From: Pirellulales bacterium
GTDB lineage: Bacteria; Planctomycetota; Planctomycetia; Pirellulales; Thermoguttaceae
Length of the DNA: 23,022 nt
Reading direction: 5' to 3'
Assembly: GCA_030642635.1 (NCBI GenBank)
Contig: DAOWNK010000015.1
Coordinates: 1 to 23,022, forward strand
Shown: one piece after another, positions 7,574-14,743 of the stretch
Layout: each line of letters begins with the position of its first letter
Numbering within the stretch: the first letter of the stretch is position 1
The notes under the pieces: model-generated
Told to the model about the DNA's origin: nothing
Database searches by the model: none
Seen by the model: the letters and a program-made list of their open reading frames with translations, nothing else
Program-made: the position numbers and the translations under genes

Positions 7574-8160
7574 CCCATAAACTCCGGCATGGTGGCATCG
7601 CCCGGGTGGCTTACACCTTCGCACCGAACGACCTGTCGAAATGTCCGCAGCAGAATCTTGGCGTCAAGCGACAGGCTCCAGTTGTCGGCGTACCATGTGT
7701 CCATCGCCAGTTTCTCGTCCCAACACAGCGTATTGCGGCCGTTTATCTGCGACCAGCCGGTCAGCCCGGGTTTTACGTTAAGCCGTCTGGCCTGCTCGGG
7801 TGTATAGCGATTGTTATATTGCATAAGAAGCGGGCGCGGCCCGACAAGGCTCATCCGGCCACCGAGCACGTTGAACAATTGCGGTAACTCGTCGAGACTG
7901 GTGCGACGCAACACGCGGCCCAGCGGAGTCAATCGCTCGGCGTCCGGCAACGGACGGCCGTCGCCGCCGAGGGCCTGGCGCATAGTCCGAAACTTGTATA
8001 GCGTAAACGGTCGGCCATGCTCTCCGGCACGAACTTGCCGGAACAGTACCGGACGTCCCATCCGCAGATAGATCAACACGGCCAGCGCGAGCATTACAGG
8101 CGCAGCCAAAGTGAGCATCACCACGGCGCCTAGGATGTCAATTGTACGTTTTAGTAACAT
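7570..8160 (-). CDS. initiating sugar (phosphoglycosyl) transferase, PglC-like
   Basis: Enzymes of this family move a sugar phosphate from a UDP-sugar to undecaprenyl phosphate, the first membrane step of glycan assembly. The 196 residues match the short monotopic form with one N-terminal membrane helix (ILGAVVMLTLAAPVMLALAV), without the extra helices of WbaP/WcaJ. Visible signatures are FRQVRAGEHGRPFTLYKFRTM, RRTSLDELPQLFNVL with the catalytic Asp-Glu pair, and SLVGPRPLL and PGLTGWSQINGRN. The start is supported by GGAAG seven bases before the ATG. It is likely to start the glycan built by the rest of this operon. Confidence 0.95.
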   Translation of the reverse strand: MLLKRTIDILGAVVMLTLAAPVMLALAVLIYLRMGRPVLFRQVRAGEHGRPFTLYKFRTMRQALGGDGRPLPDAERLTPLGRVLRRTSLDELPQLFNVLGGRMSLVGPRPLLMQYNNRYTPEQARRLNVKPGLTGWSQINGRNTLCWDEKLAMDTWYADNWSLSLDAKILLRTFRQVVRCEGVSHPGDATMPEFMG

Positions 8161-8190
8161 TGTCAAACTTCCACTATCATAATTGACGAG

Positions 8191-8216
8191 AAAGCCGCTT
8201 GCGGCTTCGCAGTAGT
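8191..8216 (-). repeat. CCGCAAGCGG palindrome between glycosyltransferase and sugar transferase
   Basis: On the minus strand the core is AAGCCGC AA GCGGCTT, preceded by ACTACTGCG. Twenty-one bases match the copy at 814-834 by the leuC stop. It occupies most of the 56-bp gap before the sugar-transferase ribosome binding site. Confidence 0.8.
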
Positions 8217-9521
8217 TCATGCCCCCCGACGCAGTCGGGGGGCTTTGGGGCCATTTTCGTAAGACCAATATTTTTGTTGGAACAACAATGGTTTAGCAAA
8301 ATGCGTAGTTTCCATTCGTTCGACGGCATCCAGCAATACCGACTCGAACCGGTCGAATAATTTATCACGATCGAAACGTTCCTTTCCTGTGCGGTGGGCG
8401 GCGGCTCCGGCTTGGGTGAGCCACTGCCGGTCGCCCAGTGCGGCCACAAGCCGCCCGGCCGCCGATTCCATGTCGTGCGGGTCCAGCACCAACCCGCAGC
8501 CGCTCCGGTCGATCATCTCGGCCAGCCAACCGCGATGGTTGATCGCCACGGGCCGGCCGGCGGCCAGGGCGTCGAACACTTTGTTTGCCGAGTTGGCCCA
8601 GAGCGCTTGCCGGTCGATCACCGTCGAGGTAGCGATATCGGCTGCGGATAGCACTGCCGGCATTTTGGCCTTTGGTATTTGCGGCAGCATAAAAAAGTTC
8701 CGGTTCAACACACCCAGCGATTCGGCCGTTTCACGCACTTTGTTTTCTTCGCGTCCGGCGCCGATTACCAGGAAGCGGATTTCGGCGTTGCACTCGGCAA
8801 CCGCGGAAGCTAGCCGAGCCAGGTAATCCACGCCGTTGACCATTCCCAACGTGCCGGTGTACACGGCCAGCGGTCGGTCTTTCAGCCAGTCGTACTGATT
8901 GCGAAAGTCGCGGCCCGATTGTTCGGGGACCTGGAACAATTGAAAATCGGAACTATTGGGGATAACGGTTACTTGCTCGGCTGGATAACCGGCCGCGACT
9001 ACACCGGCCTTCATGTCGGGCGAAAGGGCGATAACATGGGCTGCGCTGCGGTAGGCGAACCGTTCCAGCCGATGGGCAAGTGTTATGGTAATCGGGTTGC
9101 GCAGCGCACCCATTGCAATCGGCACCTGAGGCCAAAGGTCGCGGACCTCGAAGACCATCGGAACGGACAATCGTCGTGCGGCGTACACTGCCGGCAGTGC
9201 GATCGTAAGCGGCGTGCTGGTGGCGAATATCACATCGGCCCCGAGTTTTGCCGCCTTGCGACCGGCCAGCCATGAAAATCGCAAAAATGACCACAGTCGT
9301 TGATAGTGGCTCATGTGGTTTGAGTATGGGACCGAGCACCAATGCACACTGATGCCCGACTTTTTGGTGCAAACCCAACCCGAACAATCGCCACGGCCGC
9401 AAGAAGTAATCATTTGCACATCGTGTCCGCGCATGGCCAGTCGCCGGGCGAACTCGTACGAGCGGGTCCCGCCTGACATATCGGGCGTGGTGAAGTACTG
9501 GTGTAGGTAAACGATTCTCAT
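8217..9521 (-). CDS. GT4 glycosyltransferase, WbuB/WcaI-like
   Basis: This 434-residue GT-B-fold enzyme has the WbuB-type N-terminus (VYLHQYFTTPDMSGGTRSYE) and FEVRDLWPQ near residue 125. Its C-terminal nucleotide-sugar domain begins near LAVYTGTLGMVNGVDYL and contains ANKVFDALAAGRPVA. The acidic residue before ALAAG is Asp, where many relatives have Glu. It should add a sugar to the lipid-linked intermediate at the inner membrane. The ATG overlaps the stop of the upstream glycosyltransferase (ATGA). The last eight or so residues (KAPRLRRGA) come from a perfect palindrome at 8221-8243, so the natural C-terminus is probably just before it. Confidence 0.93.
   Translation of the reverse strand: MRIVYLHQYFTTPDMSGGTRSYEFARRLAMRGHDVQMITSCGRGDCSGWVCTKKSGISVHWCSVPYSNHMSHYQRLWSFLRFSWLAGRKAAKLGADVIFATSTPLTIALPAVYAARRLSVPMVFEVRDLWPQVPIAMGALRNPITITLAHRLERFAYRSAAHVIALSPDMKAGVVAAGYPAEQVTVIPNSSDFQLFQVPEQSGRDFRNQYDWLKDRPLAVYTGTLGMVNGVDYLARLASAVAECNAEIRFLVIGAGREENKVRETAESLGVLNRNFFMLPQIPKAKMPAVLSAADIATSTVIDRQALWANSANKVFDALAAGRPVAINHRGWLAEMIDRSGCGLVLDPHDMESAAGRLVAALGDRQWLTQAGAAAHRTGKERFDRDKLFDRFESVLLDAVERMETTHFAKPLLFQQKYWSYENGPKAPRLRRGA
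8221..8243. repeat. perfect 10-bp hairpin with GCA loop in a gene's 3' end
   Basis: GCCCCCCGAC (8221-8230), loop GCA, GTCGGGGGGC (8234-8243). The stem is perfect and strong. It is translated as the tail of the WbuB-like enzyme and directly precedes its TGA on the coding strand. A sister element with the same design is at 10703-10725. Confidence 0.9.
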
Positions 9522-10621
9522 GCTGCGAACTTTCGATACTGACTGATGCACTGACCGGCCACAAGCGGCCAATTGAATCGCTCAGCGGCGAGCCGTCGGG
9601 CGTTCTTTCCGACCGTTTTCAACACTGTACGATCGGACGTGACTATTTCCAGCAACCGCTGGGCGATTGCATCGACCGACGGTTCTACCCGCCAGCCGGC
9701 CCCTGCCAAGGCGACCTGCTCGGCCATGTTCGTATCGGGTGTCAACAGGCACGGCACCCCGTGTGCTATCGCTTCCAACACGGCAGATGGATGCCCCTCG
9801 GTCCGCGATGTGTGTACGAACACGTCGGCCCGCTTAAGCAACTCCGCCTTGGCTTCTCCAATGGCAGGTCTATGCACTGCAACGACGTCTTCCAAACCTA
9901 ATTCGTTGATTCGCCGCGCAAGCACGGCCGCGCTGCCGAGGCAATCCGGGCCGTAAATATCCAACCTGGCCCCGGCACGATACAATTCGCCGCCGATTAT
10001 CGAACAGGCGTTAAGCAACATATCCAACCCCTTGTGCTCGATATGAAGCCGGCCAAGAAAGAGGAATTTCAATCCGGTGGAACGGCCAGGCGAGGCCGTC
10101 TCGGACTCATCGGGCACGTCGACGCCGTTGCCTACCACGAAGCGTGGAAGTTTCCACTCGACCGACGAGGCCACCTCGCCTTCGGTCAGGTAGTGCAGCC
10201 CGGCGGCGTTGGAGACGATCCAGTTGAAGAACAGCAGGTTGCCGAGGCGTTTTTTCCACGGCTTGGTCGCCTGGCTGCGTCTGGTCATGCCGCCGCGTGG
10301 GCAGACGATGTACGGGATGGCGGCCTTTTGCAATTCTCCGGCGATCTTCGCATGGGCGGGAATGTACGTGCTGTGAAAGACGACCAGGTCCGGCCGGTCG
10401 AACGGCGCCGGCAGGTTGAGCCTGCCGTTGCTCTCTACGGTGATCTTCCGGTCGAAGACGGGAAAATCGACATCCACCGGCGGTGCGGTGTTGGCGACGG
10501 TGACCACCATCGCCGCATCGACGCCGTCCAGGCAGTTTTGCGCCGCGACCAGTGCGGGAATGCTCGACTGCAACCCGCCGATCTTTCCCCAGACGACCGG
10601 GGCCGCGTGTAGTACGATCAT
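9518..10621 (-). CDS. GT4 family glycosyltransferase
   Basis: This 367-residue GT-B enzyme starts MIVLHAAPVVWGKIGGLQSS, whose Gly-rich segment fits the donor/acceptor loop of GT4 enzymes. CPRGGMTRRSQATKPWKKRL lies mid-protein. The nucleotide-sugar domain starts near LKFLFLGRLHIEHKGLD and holds the EX7E motif in SRTEGHPSAVLEAIAHG. It probably extends the glycan in the cytoplasm. An alternative ATG at 10639 (MPQKQT) adds six residues; neither start has a Shine-Dalgarno sequence, because a 7-bp repeat array lies immediately upstream. The frame is open far further upstream, but that part is antisense-frame noise over the Wzy-like gene. The stop overlaps the next start in ATGA. Confidence 0.92.
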   Translation of the reverse strand: MIVLHAAPVVWGKIGGLQSSIPALVAAQNCLDGVDAAMVVTVANTAPPVDVDFPVFDRKITVESNGRLNLPAPFDRPDLVVFHSTYIPAHAKIAGELQKAAIPYIVCPRGGMTRRSQATKPWKKRLGNLLFFNWIVSNAAGLHYLTEGEVASSVEWKLPRFVVGNGVDVPDESETASPGRSTGLKFLFLGRLHIEHKGLDMLLNACSIIGGELYRAGARLDIYGPDCLGSAAVLARRINELGLEDVVAVHRPAIGEAKAELLKRADVFVHTSRTEGHPSAVLEAIAHGVPCLLTPDTNMAEQVALAGAGWRVEPSVDAIAQRLLEIVTSDRTVLKTVGKNARRLAAERFNWPLVAGQCISQYRKFAA

Positions 10622-10640
10622 GGTTTGTTTTTGTGGCATA

Positions 10641-10696
10641 GGGATTAGGGATTGGGGATTAGGGATTGGGGATTGGGGATTGGGGATTGGGGATTG
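10641..10696. repeat. tandem array of eight GGGATTR heptamers
   Basis: Eight head-to-tail 7-bp units, GGGATTA or GGGATTG, run without interruption. The array encodes the last residues of the Wzy-like protein (PQSPIPNPQSLIPNP and stop) and ends two bases before the possible ATG of the next gene. The unit resembles the short tandemly repeated heptamers described in cyanobacteria. The same unit is used in the array at 14664-14743. Confidence 0.95.
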
Positions 10697-12006
10697 ATAA
10701 AAGCCCCCGCACTGCGTGCGGGGGCAGAACGTAAGGTGGGTGCGGGCACACACCCTACAGCCTCCGGTTCGGATAACATCGCCAGGATCAGCGGCCCGGC
10801 CGCCACGAAAAGCATCTGGAACACCGTGACGTAAGTCATCGACGCTAAACCAAAACACAACAACACCGCCAGACGGTTGACCGACCCGTCGCGAAGGTCG
10901 AGTTGCCGTGCCTTGCAACAGACGTTCCACAACAGACATGCACCGGCAATCATGCCGATCAGCCCGAAGCTTAAACCCCATTCGACGAACGAATTGTGGC
11001 TGTCCAGCGCCGACGTGGAGACGCCGTCTGGCAGGTATCGCTCGAAGTACACACCCAATGTCTCCGGCACCATTCCGGCGCCTAGGCCCACAAGGGTACA
11101 CTGCGGGCTGGAGAGCCAAATTTTCGTTGCGGCGGTCCAGACCGGCACTCTACCGGAGGCCGACAAGATGTTGGTCCGGTCTTCCATCCGCGTTTGCAAC
11201 GTATGCCACGGCTTAAACTCGCTCGCAGTAGTAATGAACAGCATGGCCGAGAGCAGGATTCCGCCCAGTGCGACCAGTTCCTTGAGTCGTTGACCGTCCT
11301 GCTGTTTGGCGCCCCAGAGCAAGAGGACCGACATCCCGCCGAACAAGGCGACACACGCACCACGCGAGGCCGTCAGTAAGCACCCCAGCGAAAGGAAAAT
11401 GACACACGCGAGGCTCCACCGGCTGGGTTGTTCCGTCGGTGTCTGTCGCCGACTATTTAACCGGCCGTCGCGCAGGTAAAGCATAAACGCCAGCACGGCG
11501 CCCAGTGCAAGGTGGTCGCCCAGTATGTTCGGGTTGGCGAGCCGCAGTGTGCCTGCTGTGTTCCACAGGCTGCCAAAACGGTAGAATGCGCCGATCAGCC
11601 CGGCGTTGTTAATAACGTATTCAAACCATATCGCGATACCCAACGCAGAGGCGGTCCCCAGCACGTACATCCTGGCGCAAAGCCACCAGCAGCGCTGTTC
11701 GACAATCAGTGCACCGATCGGCAACACCACGGTTAAGAAGGCGACGTTGATGTGCCCTCGGTGGTTAATCCGCCCGGCGCCGTAGAACAATCCCGCCCAG
11801 GCAATCGCAACGCAGAGCATCACCGGCCACGAGCGGGCGAACGAGCGGGTCGCAAAGAAACTCGCCGAGCCAAACACGACCGCCGGCAGACACAAAATCA
11901 GCAACGGATTTTGAGATATGGACACACCGAAGCTGTCCGCAACCTTCGGCGCCACGAAGCTCAACCCAATCGCAAAGAACGCCAGCCGCAAGGAAAGTTT
12001 AGCCAT
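10645..12006 (-). CDS. O-antigen polymerase/ligase-like membrane protein (Wzy/WaaL family)
   Basis: This 453-residue protein has about ten hydrophobic segments and the family's large polar loop between late segments (about TASEFKPWHTLQTRMEDRTN to DSHNSFVEWGLSFG). LLTASRGACVALFGG precedes the loop and ALDSHNSFVEWG ends it, as in Wzy_C-domain proteins. It should polymerise lipid-linked repeats, or ligate the glycan to an acceptor, in the outer leaflet. The start at 12006 has a very good ribosome binding site, GGGAGGT at 12013-12019, and overlaps the preceding stop by eight bases. The tail after about residue 427 is encoded by a palindrome (10703-10725) and the heptamer array, so it is probably not part of the fold. 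Confidence 0.88.
   Translation of the reverse strand: MAKLSLRLAFFAIGLSFVAPKVADSFGVSISQNPLLILCLPAVVFGSASFFATRSFARSWPVMLCVAIAWAGLFYGAGRINHRGHINVAFLTVVLPIGALIVEQRCWWLCARMYVLGTASALGIAIWFEYVINNAGLIGAFYRFGSLWNTAGTLRLANPNILGDHLALGAVLAFMLYLRDGRLNSRRQTPTEQPSRWSLACVIFLSLGCLLTASRGACVALFGGMSVLLLWGAKQQDGQRLKELVALGGILLSAMLFITTASEFKPWHTLQTRMEDRTNILSASGRVPVWTAATKIWLSSPQCTLVGLGAGMVPETLGVYFERYLPDGVSTSALDSHNSFVEWGLSFGLIGMIAGACLLWNVCCKARQLDLRDGSVNRLAVLLCFGLASMTYVTVFQMLFVAAGPLILAMLSEPEAVGCVPAPTLRSAPARSAGAFINPQSPIPNPQSLIPNP
10703..10725. repeat. perfect 10-bp hairpin in the 3' end of the Wzy-like gene
   Basis: GCCCCCGCAC (10703-10712), loop TGC, GTGCGGGGGC (10716-10725). On the minus strand the loop is GCA, as in the element at 8221-8243. 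The stems differ in the middle but stay fully paired, which is compensatory change. It lies seven bases from the heptamer array and is translated as part of the tail APARSAGAF. Confidence 0.9.
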
Positions 12007-14647
12007 GGGCGAGACCTCCCGTCGCTTGAGCCGCCGTATTTTGCACCAGCCGAACGCCCCGGGATTGCGGTCCCGGGGAAGATGTGGGCGGGGAGAAAAG
12101 AGAAGAGGGAGGAGAGAAAAGAGAGGACGTTTCTTCATCCCTCTTCTCTCTTCTCTCTTCTCTCTTCTCTCCTCTCCAGATTCGACAAAGCGATTCGAGG
12201 CACCGCTGGGCCGTGAAAACGCTGCTGGAAAACGCCTCTAGTGCGGCAGCCCGCAACTGCTCCGACGGCGGGTCGTCGGCCATGGCCGCAGCGATCTCAC
12301 CCCAAGTTGCATCCGATTCGCCCAGCGGCAGGCACCGCACGCCCGGCAGCCGGTCGGCAATCTCGCGTATGCTGGGCAAATCGCTGCAAAGCGCCGGCGT
12401 GCCCGCCGCAGAGGCCTCCAACACCACGTCGCCAAGCCCTTCGCTACTGGACGGGAAGATCAACACGTCGGCCGCCTTCACAAGCCGCGGCACGTCGGTC
12501 CGCTCACCGCTGAACGTCACGCGATCGGCCAGGCCGAGTTGTTCGATCAGGCGTCGCAGCGACCTTTCAATTGCGATCTCGTTTCGGCTCACGGCAATCC
12601 GGCTGACCAGCAGCAATTGTGCCTGCGGCCGACGCCGCAACACCTCGCGGAAGATCGAGATCAACCGCCGGTGGTTCTTTTCTTCCGTCATCCGGCCGAC
12701 GTGTATGAACAGCGGCCCGTCGTCGGCCAGACCGAACTCGCACCTCACGCCGCTGCGGTCCCGATCGGTTGCAAACCGTGCAGGTTCAATGCCGTCGTAC
12801 ACCACCTGACAACGCGGGTCCGACTTCCAGTTCGGGCCGAATGTTTTTTGCAGCGCAGCGCAGCTAACTCCCAAAATGTCGGTCGCGTAACGATTTACCC
12901 AGCGCAGCATGGTGCGCCGGCCGGCGAACCGCTCCACAAACGGCCGGAGCAGCCGCCGAGCCAGCCGACGGATCGGCTTACCGCAGCGTTGAACGTTCAA
13001 GCTGCGAAAATGCGCCACGCGCACCGGAACACCGCAACGCGCCGCCAGGCGGAGCAGGTAGCCGGAATTGTAGTGCAAATGCGAGTGGACCACGTCGTAT
13101 CGATGCTCACGAATCAGTTGCTCGAACCGTTCGGCGAAGTCGCCGCTGCCGGTGCGCATCGGGTGCACCTCGCCGCCGAGGCGCCGTATCTCCTCGTCCA
13201 ACTCGCCGCCAAGGCCGGACAGCACGCAGAAATCGAACCGATACCGCCGGCGGTCGATCCGCCGCAGCAGTTCCACAGTGCGCAGCTCCGCCCCTCCGCG
13301 TCCCATGCGGCCGTGAACGTGAAGGATTGAGATCGGGGATCGGGGGTCGGGGGTCGGGGATCGTATGAAATTCTCTTCGGCGCTGAATTGCATGGTTGTA
13401 CGTTCAGCGTTCGACGGCACGTCGAACTCTTCTGACGCACGTTTTGCCGACGTACCGTCGGTGGCTAAACTATCAAACCAGCGTTGAGGGTCCACTAGTC
13501 CCGATTCCCGATCCCCGATCCCCGATCTCTGCCATATACTGCAATACTGTTCTGCAACCCGGTCTATAGCGAACGGACTTGCTGCGAATCTCTTTCTTGC
13601 TTCTTCTTTGGAAGTGTGTGACCAACGGCTGTTCAGAATTGCTGAGACCGCTGCGGCCCATTGCGCGTCCGGTGCGCCCAGCGACAGGTATCGAACGCCG
13701 TCGAGCCGAGCGGCGATCTCGCGTACGCCTGGCAGGTCGCTGGCTACTACTGGTGTGCCGGCCAGACACGCTTCCTGCACCACGCCGGGCAACCCCTCCC
13801 AGAGCGACGGGAAGAGCATAACGTCGGCGGCCATAAGCAGTCGCGGCACGTCGCCGCGCTGGCCGGCGAAGATCACACGGTCTTCGATCCCCAGTCGGGC
13901 AATCCGCCGTCGGACGTTTTGCTCAATTTTGTTGCCGCCTGCACCCACAAGCAGCAGCCGGGCGTCGGGGCTGCTTTTCAAAACCTCGGAAAATATATTC
14001 GGCAGTCTGATGTGGTTCTTCTGCTCCAGAAACCGCCCGACGTGGATGCACAGCGGTGTGTCGTCCGAGAGGCCGAACTCGCCTCTCACGCCCGGCCGAT
14101 CCGCAGAGGTCGGGAACAACGCCGTTCCAACGCCGTTGTAAATTACCCGGCAGCGCGGGTCCGATTTCCAATCCTTTCGCCAGGCACAGTTCATCGCGCC
14201 TTCACTTACGGCCAATATGTTTGTGGCGTGCCTGGAAATCAGACCTCGCATGACGTGGCGGATGATCTTTCGCACAAGGCTATGGCGTCGGCCGTCGTGC
14301 GTGTTTTGGAATTGGGCAATACGAATCGGGACGCCGCACTGTTCCGCCATTCGCAAGATCACCCCTGAGTAATAAAATACCTGCGAGTTCACCACGTCGA
14401 ATCGTTGTTCTCTCAGTAGTTCCCGAAACCGTCGTGGGAAGCTCGCCTGGTTGCGTTTCAGCAGGTGTACTTCGCCGCCGAGCAGGCGGATTTCGTCGTC
14501 AAGCTTGCCCGGCAAGCCCGAAAGCGCGCAGAAGTGGAACGTGTACTGTCGGCGATCGAGGTGCCGAAGCAGCTCGATTGTGCGCATTTCCGCTCCGCCG
14601 CGATCCATGCGGTTGAAGACGTGAAGTATTTTGGTCGTCCTTGACAT
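11999..14647 (-). CDS. double GT4 glycosyltransferase, two paralogous domains in one frame
   Basis: This 882-residue protein holds two complete GT4 enzymes. Domain one covers about residues 1-373 and domain two about 439-823. Each begins with ILHV and RGGAE, shares WKSDPRC and a following VIYNG or VVYDG, and keeps its own EX7E motif (EGLPGVVQE; EGLGDVVLE), so both look active. The linker (about 374-438) is encoded wholly by repeats: a heptamer array, a GTTTAGC-type pair and an inverted heptamer array. The tail after 823 is a 7-bp purine repeat and its inverted arm. An internal ATG at 13393 could start domain two separately, but it lacks a ribosome binding site. The first start may instead be TTG at 14662. 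The stop overlaps the Wzy-like start. Confidence 0.88.
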   Translation of the reverse strand: MSRTTKILHVFNRMDRGGAEMRTIELLRHLDRRQYTFHFCALSGLPGKLDDEIRLLGGEVHLLKRNQASFPRRFRELLREQRFDVVNSQVFYYSGVILRMAEQCGVPIRIAQFQNTHDGRRHSLVRKIIRHVMRGLISRHATNILAVSEGAMNCAWRKDWKSDPRCRVIYNGVGTALFPTSADRPGVRGEFGLSDDTPLCIHVGRFLEQKNHIRLPNIFSEVLKSSPDARLLLVGAGGNKIEQNVRRRIARLGIEDRVIFAGQRGDVPRLLMAADVMLFPSLWEGLPGVVQEACLAGTPVVASDLPGVREIAARLDGVRYLSLGAPDAQWAAAVSAILNSRWSHTSKEEARKRFAASPFAIDRVAEQYCSIWQRSGIGDRESGLVDPQRWFDSLATDGTSAKRASEEFDVPSNAERTTMQFSAEENFIRSPTPDPRSPISILHVHGRMGRGGAELRTVELLRRIDRRRYRFDFCVLSGLGGELDEEIRRLGGEVHPMRTGSGDFAERFEQLIREHRYDVVHSHLHYNSGYLLRLAARCGVPVRVAHFRSLNVQRCGKPIRRLARRLLRPFVERFAGRRTMLRWVNRYATDILGVSCAALQKTFGPNWKSDPRCQVVYDGIEPARFATDRDRSGVRCEFGLADDGPLFIHVGRMTEEKNHRRLISIFREVLRRRPQAQLLLVSRIAVSRNEIAIERSLRRLIEQLGLADRVTFSGERTDVPRLVKAADVLIFPSSSEGLGDVVLEASAAGTPALCSDLPSIREIADRLPGVRCLPLGESDATWGEIAAAMADDPPSEQLRAAALEAFSSSVFTAQRCLESLCRIWRGEKREERREKRDEETSSLFSPPSSLFSPPTSSPGPQSRGVRLVQNTAAQATGGLAHG
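12013..12019 (-). promoter_or_regulatory. strong ribosome binding site of the Wzy-like gene
   Basis: GGGAGGT on the minus strand lies six bases before the ATG at 12006 and decides that start over the upstream extension. It is inside the coding sequence of the double GT gene, so translation of the two is probably coupled. Confidence 0.8.
12057..12177. repeat. purine heptamer array with inverted arm, plus CCCCGGGA hairpin
   Basis: A CCCCGGGA / TCCCGGGG hairpin (12057-12078) is followed by about five degenerate purine heptamers (12091-12125). After an 18-base spacer come four perfect TTCTCTC heptamers with degenerate flanks (12144-12177), the complementary strand of the first arm. The arms can fold into one long hairpin. 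The block encodes the charged and serine-rich tail of the double GT. Confidence 0.88.
13331..13527. repeat. inverted GATCGGG heptamer arms flanking a GTTTAGC-type pair
   Basis: About 4.7 units of GRTCGGG (13331-13363) face four units of the complementary CCCGATC type (13500-13527). The 136 bases between the arms contain the GTTTAGC-headed pair at 13402-13470. This nested block encodes the linker joining the two GT4 domains. Confidence 0.88.
13383..13477. repeat. GTTTAGC-type inverted hairpin pair, copy within the double GT gene
   Basis: Left half: head GTTCAGC (13402-13408) then stem GTTCGACG, loop GCA, CGTCGAAC (13409-13427). Right half, inverted: head GCTAAAC (13464-13470) with stem CCGACG / CGTCGG around GTA. 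The block and about 19 bases of left flank match 17944-18039 closely. Relative to that copy the left stem has C-to-T and G-to-A changes that keep pairing. Confidence 0.92.
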
Positions 14648-14663
14648 TCGTTCTGAAAACAAA

Positions 14664-14743
14664 GGGATTGGTGATTAGGGATTGGGGATTAGAATTTGAT
14701 GTTGTGCTTTTTCCCCAATCCCTAATCCCCAATCCCTAATCCC
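14664..14743. repeat. GGGATTR heptamer array facing its inverted copy
   Basis: Four heptamers (14664-14691) are followed, after a 24-base spacer, by four of the complementary type, CAATCCC/TAATCCC (14716-14743). The arms can fold into a 28-bp imperfect hairpin. The block encodes the last 22 or so residues and stop of the flippase and reaches within 17 bases of the double-GT ATG. Confidence 0.95.

Noticed and set aside
10641..10696. Short tandem repeats as a CRISPR array
   Set aside because: The units are 7 bp and contiguous, with no spacers, and there are no cas genes nearby.
10622..11119. N-terminal extension of the GT4 enzyme upstream of 10639
   Set aside because: The extension runs through the heptamer array and over the Wzy-like gene in another frame; its translation is Arg/Gly/Pro-rich noise and the GT4 fold starts at MIVLHAAP.
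12057..12177. Intrinsic terminator between the double GT and Wzy-like genes
   Set aside because: The region is translated, a strong ribosome binding site follows at once, and the genes overlap, so termination here would be polar on the operon; it fits the repeat pattern better.
12539..13330. Plus-strand open frame of about 260 codons opposite the double GT
   Set aside because: It lies antisense to GT domain two and mirrors its codons; it has no recognisable motif.
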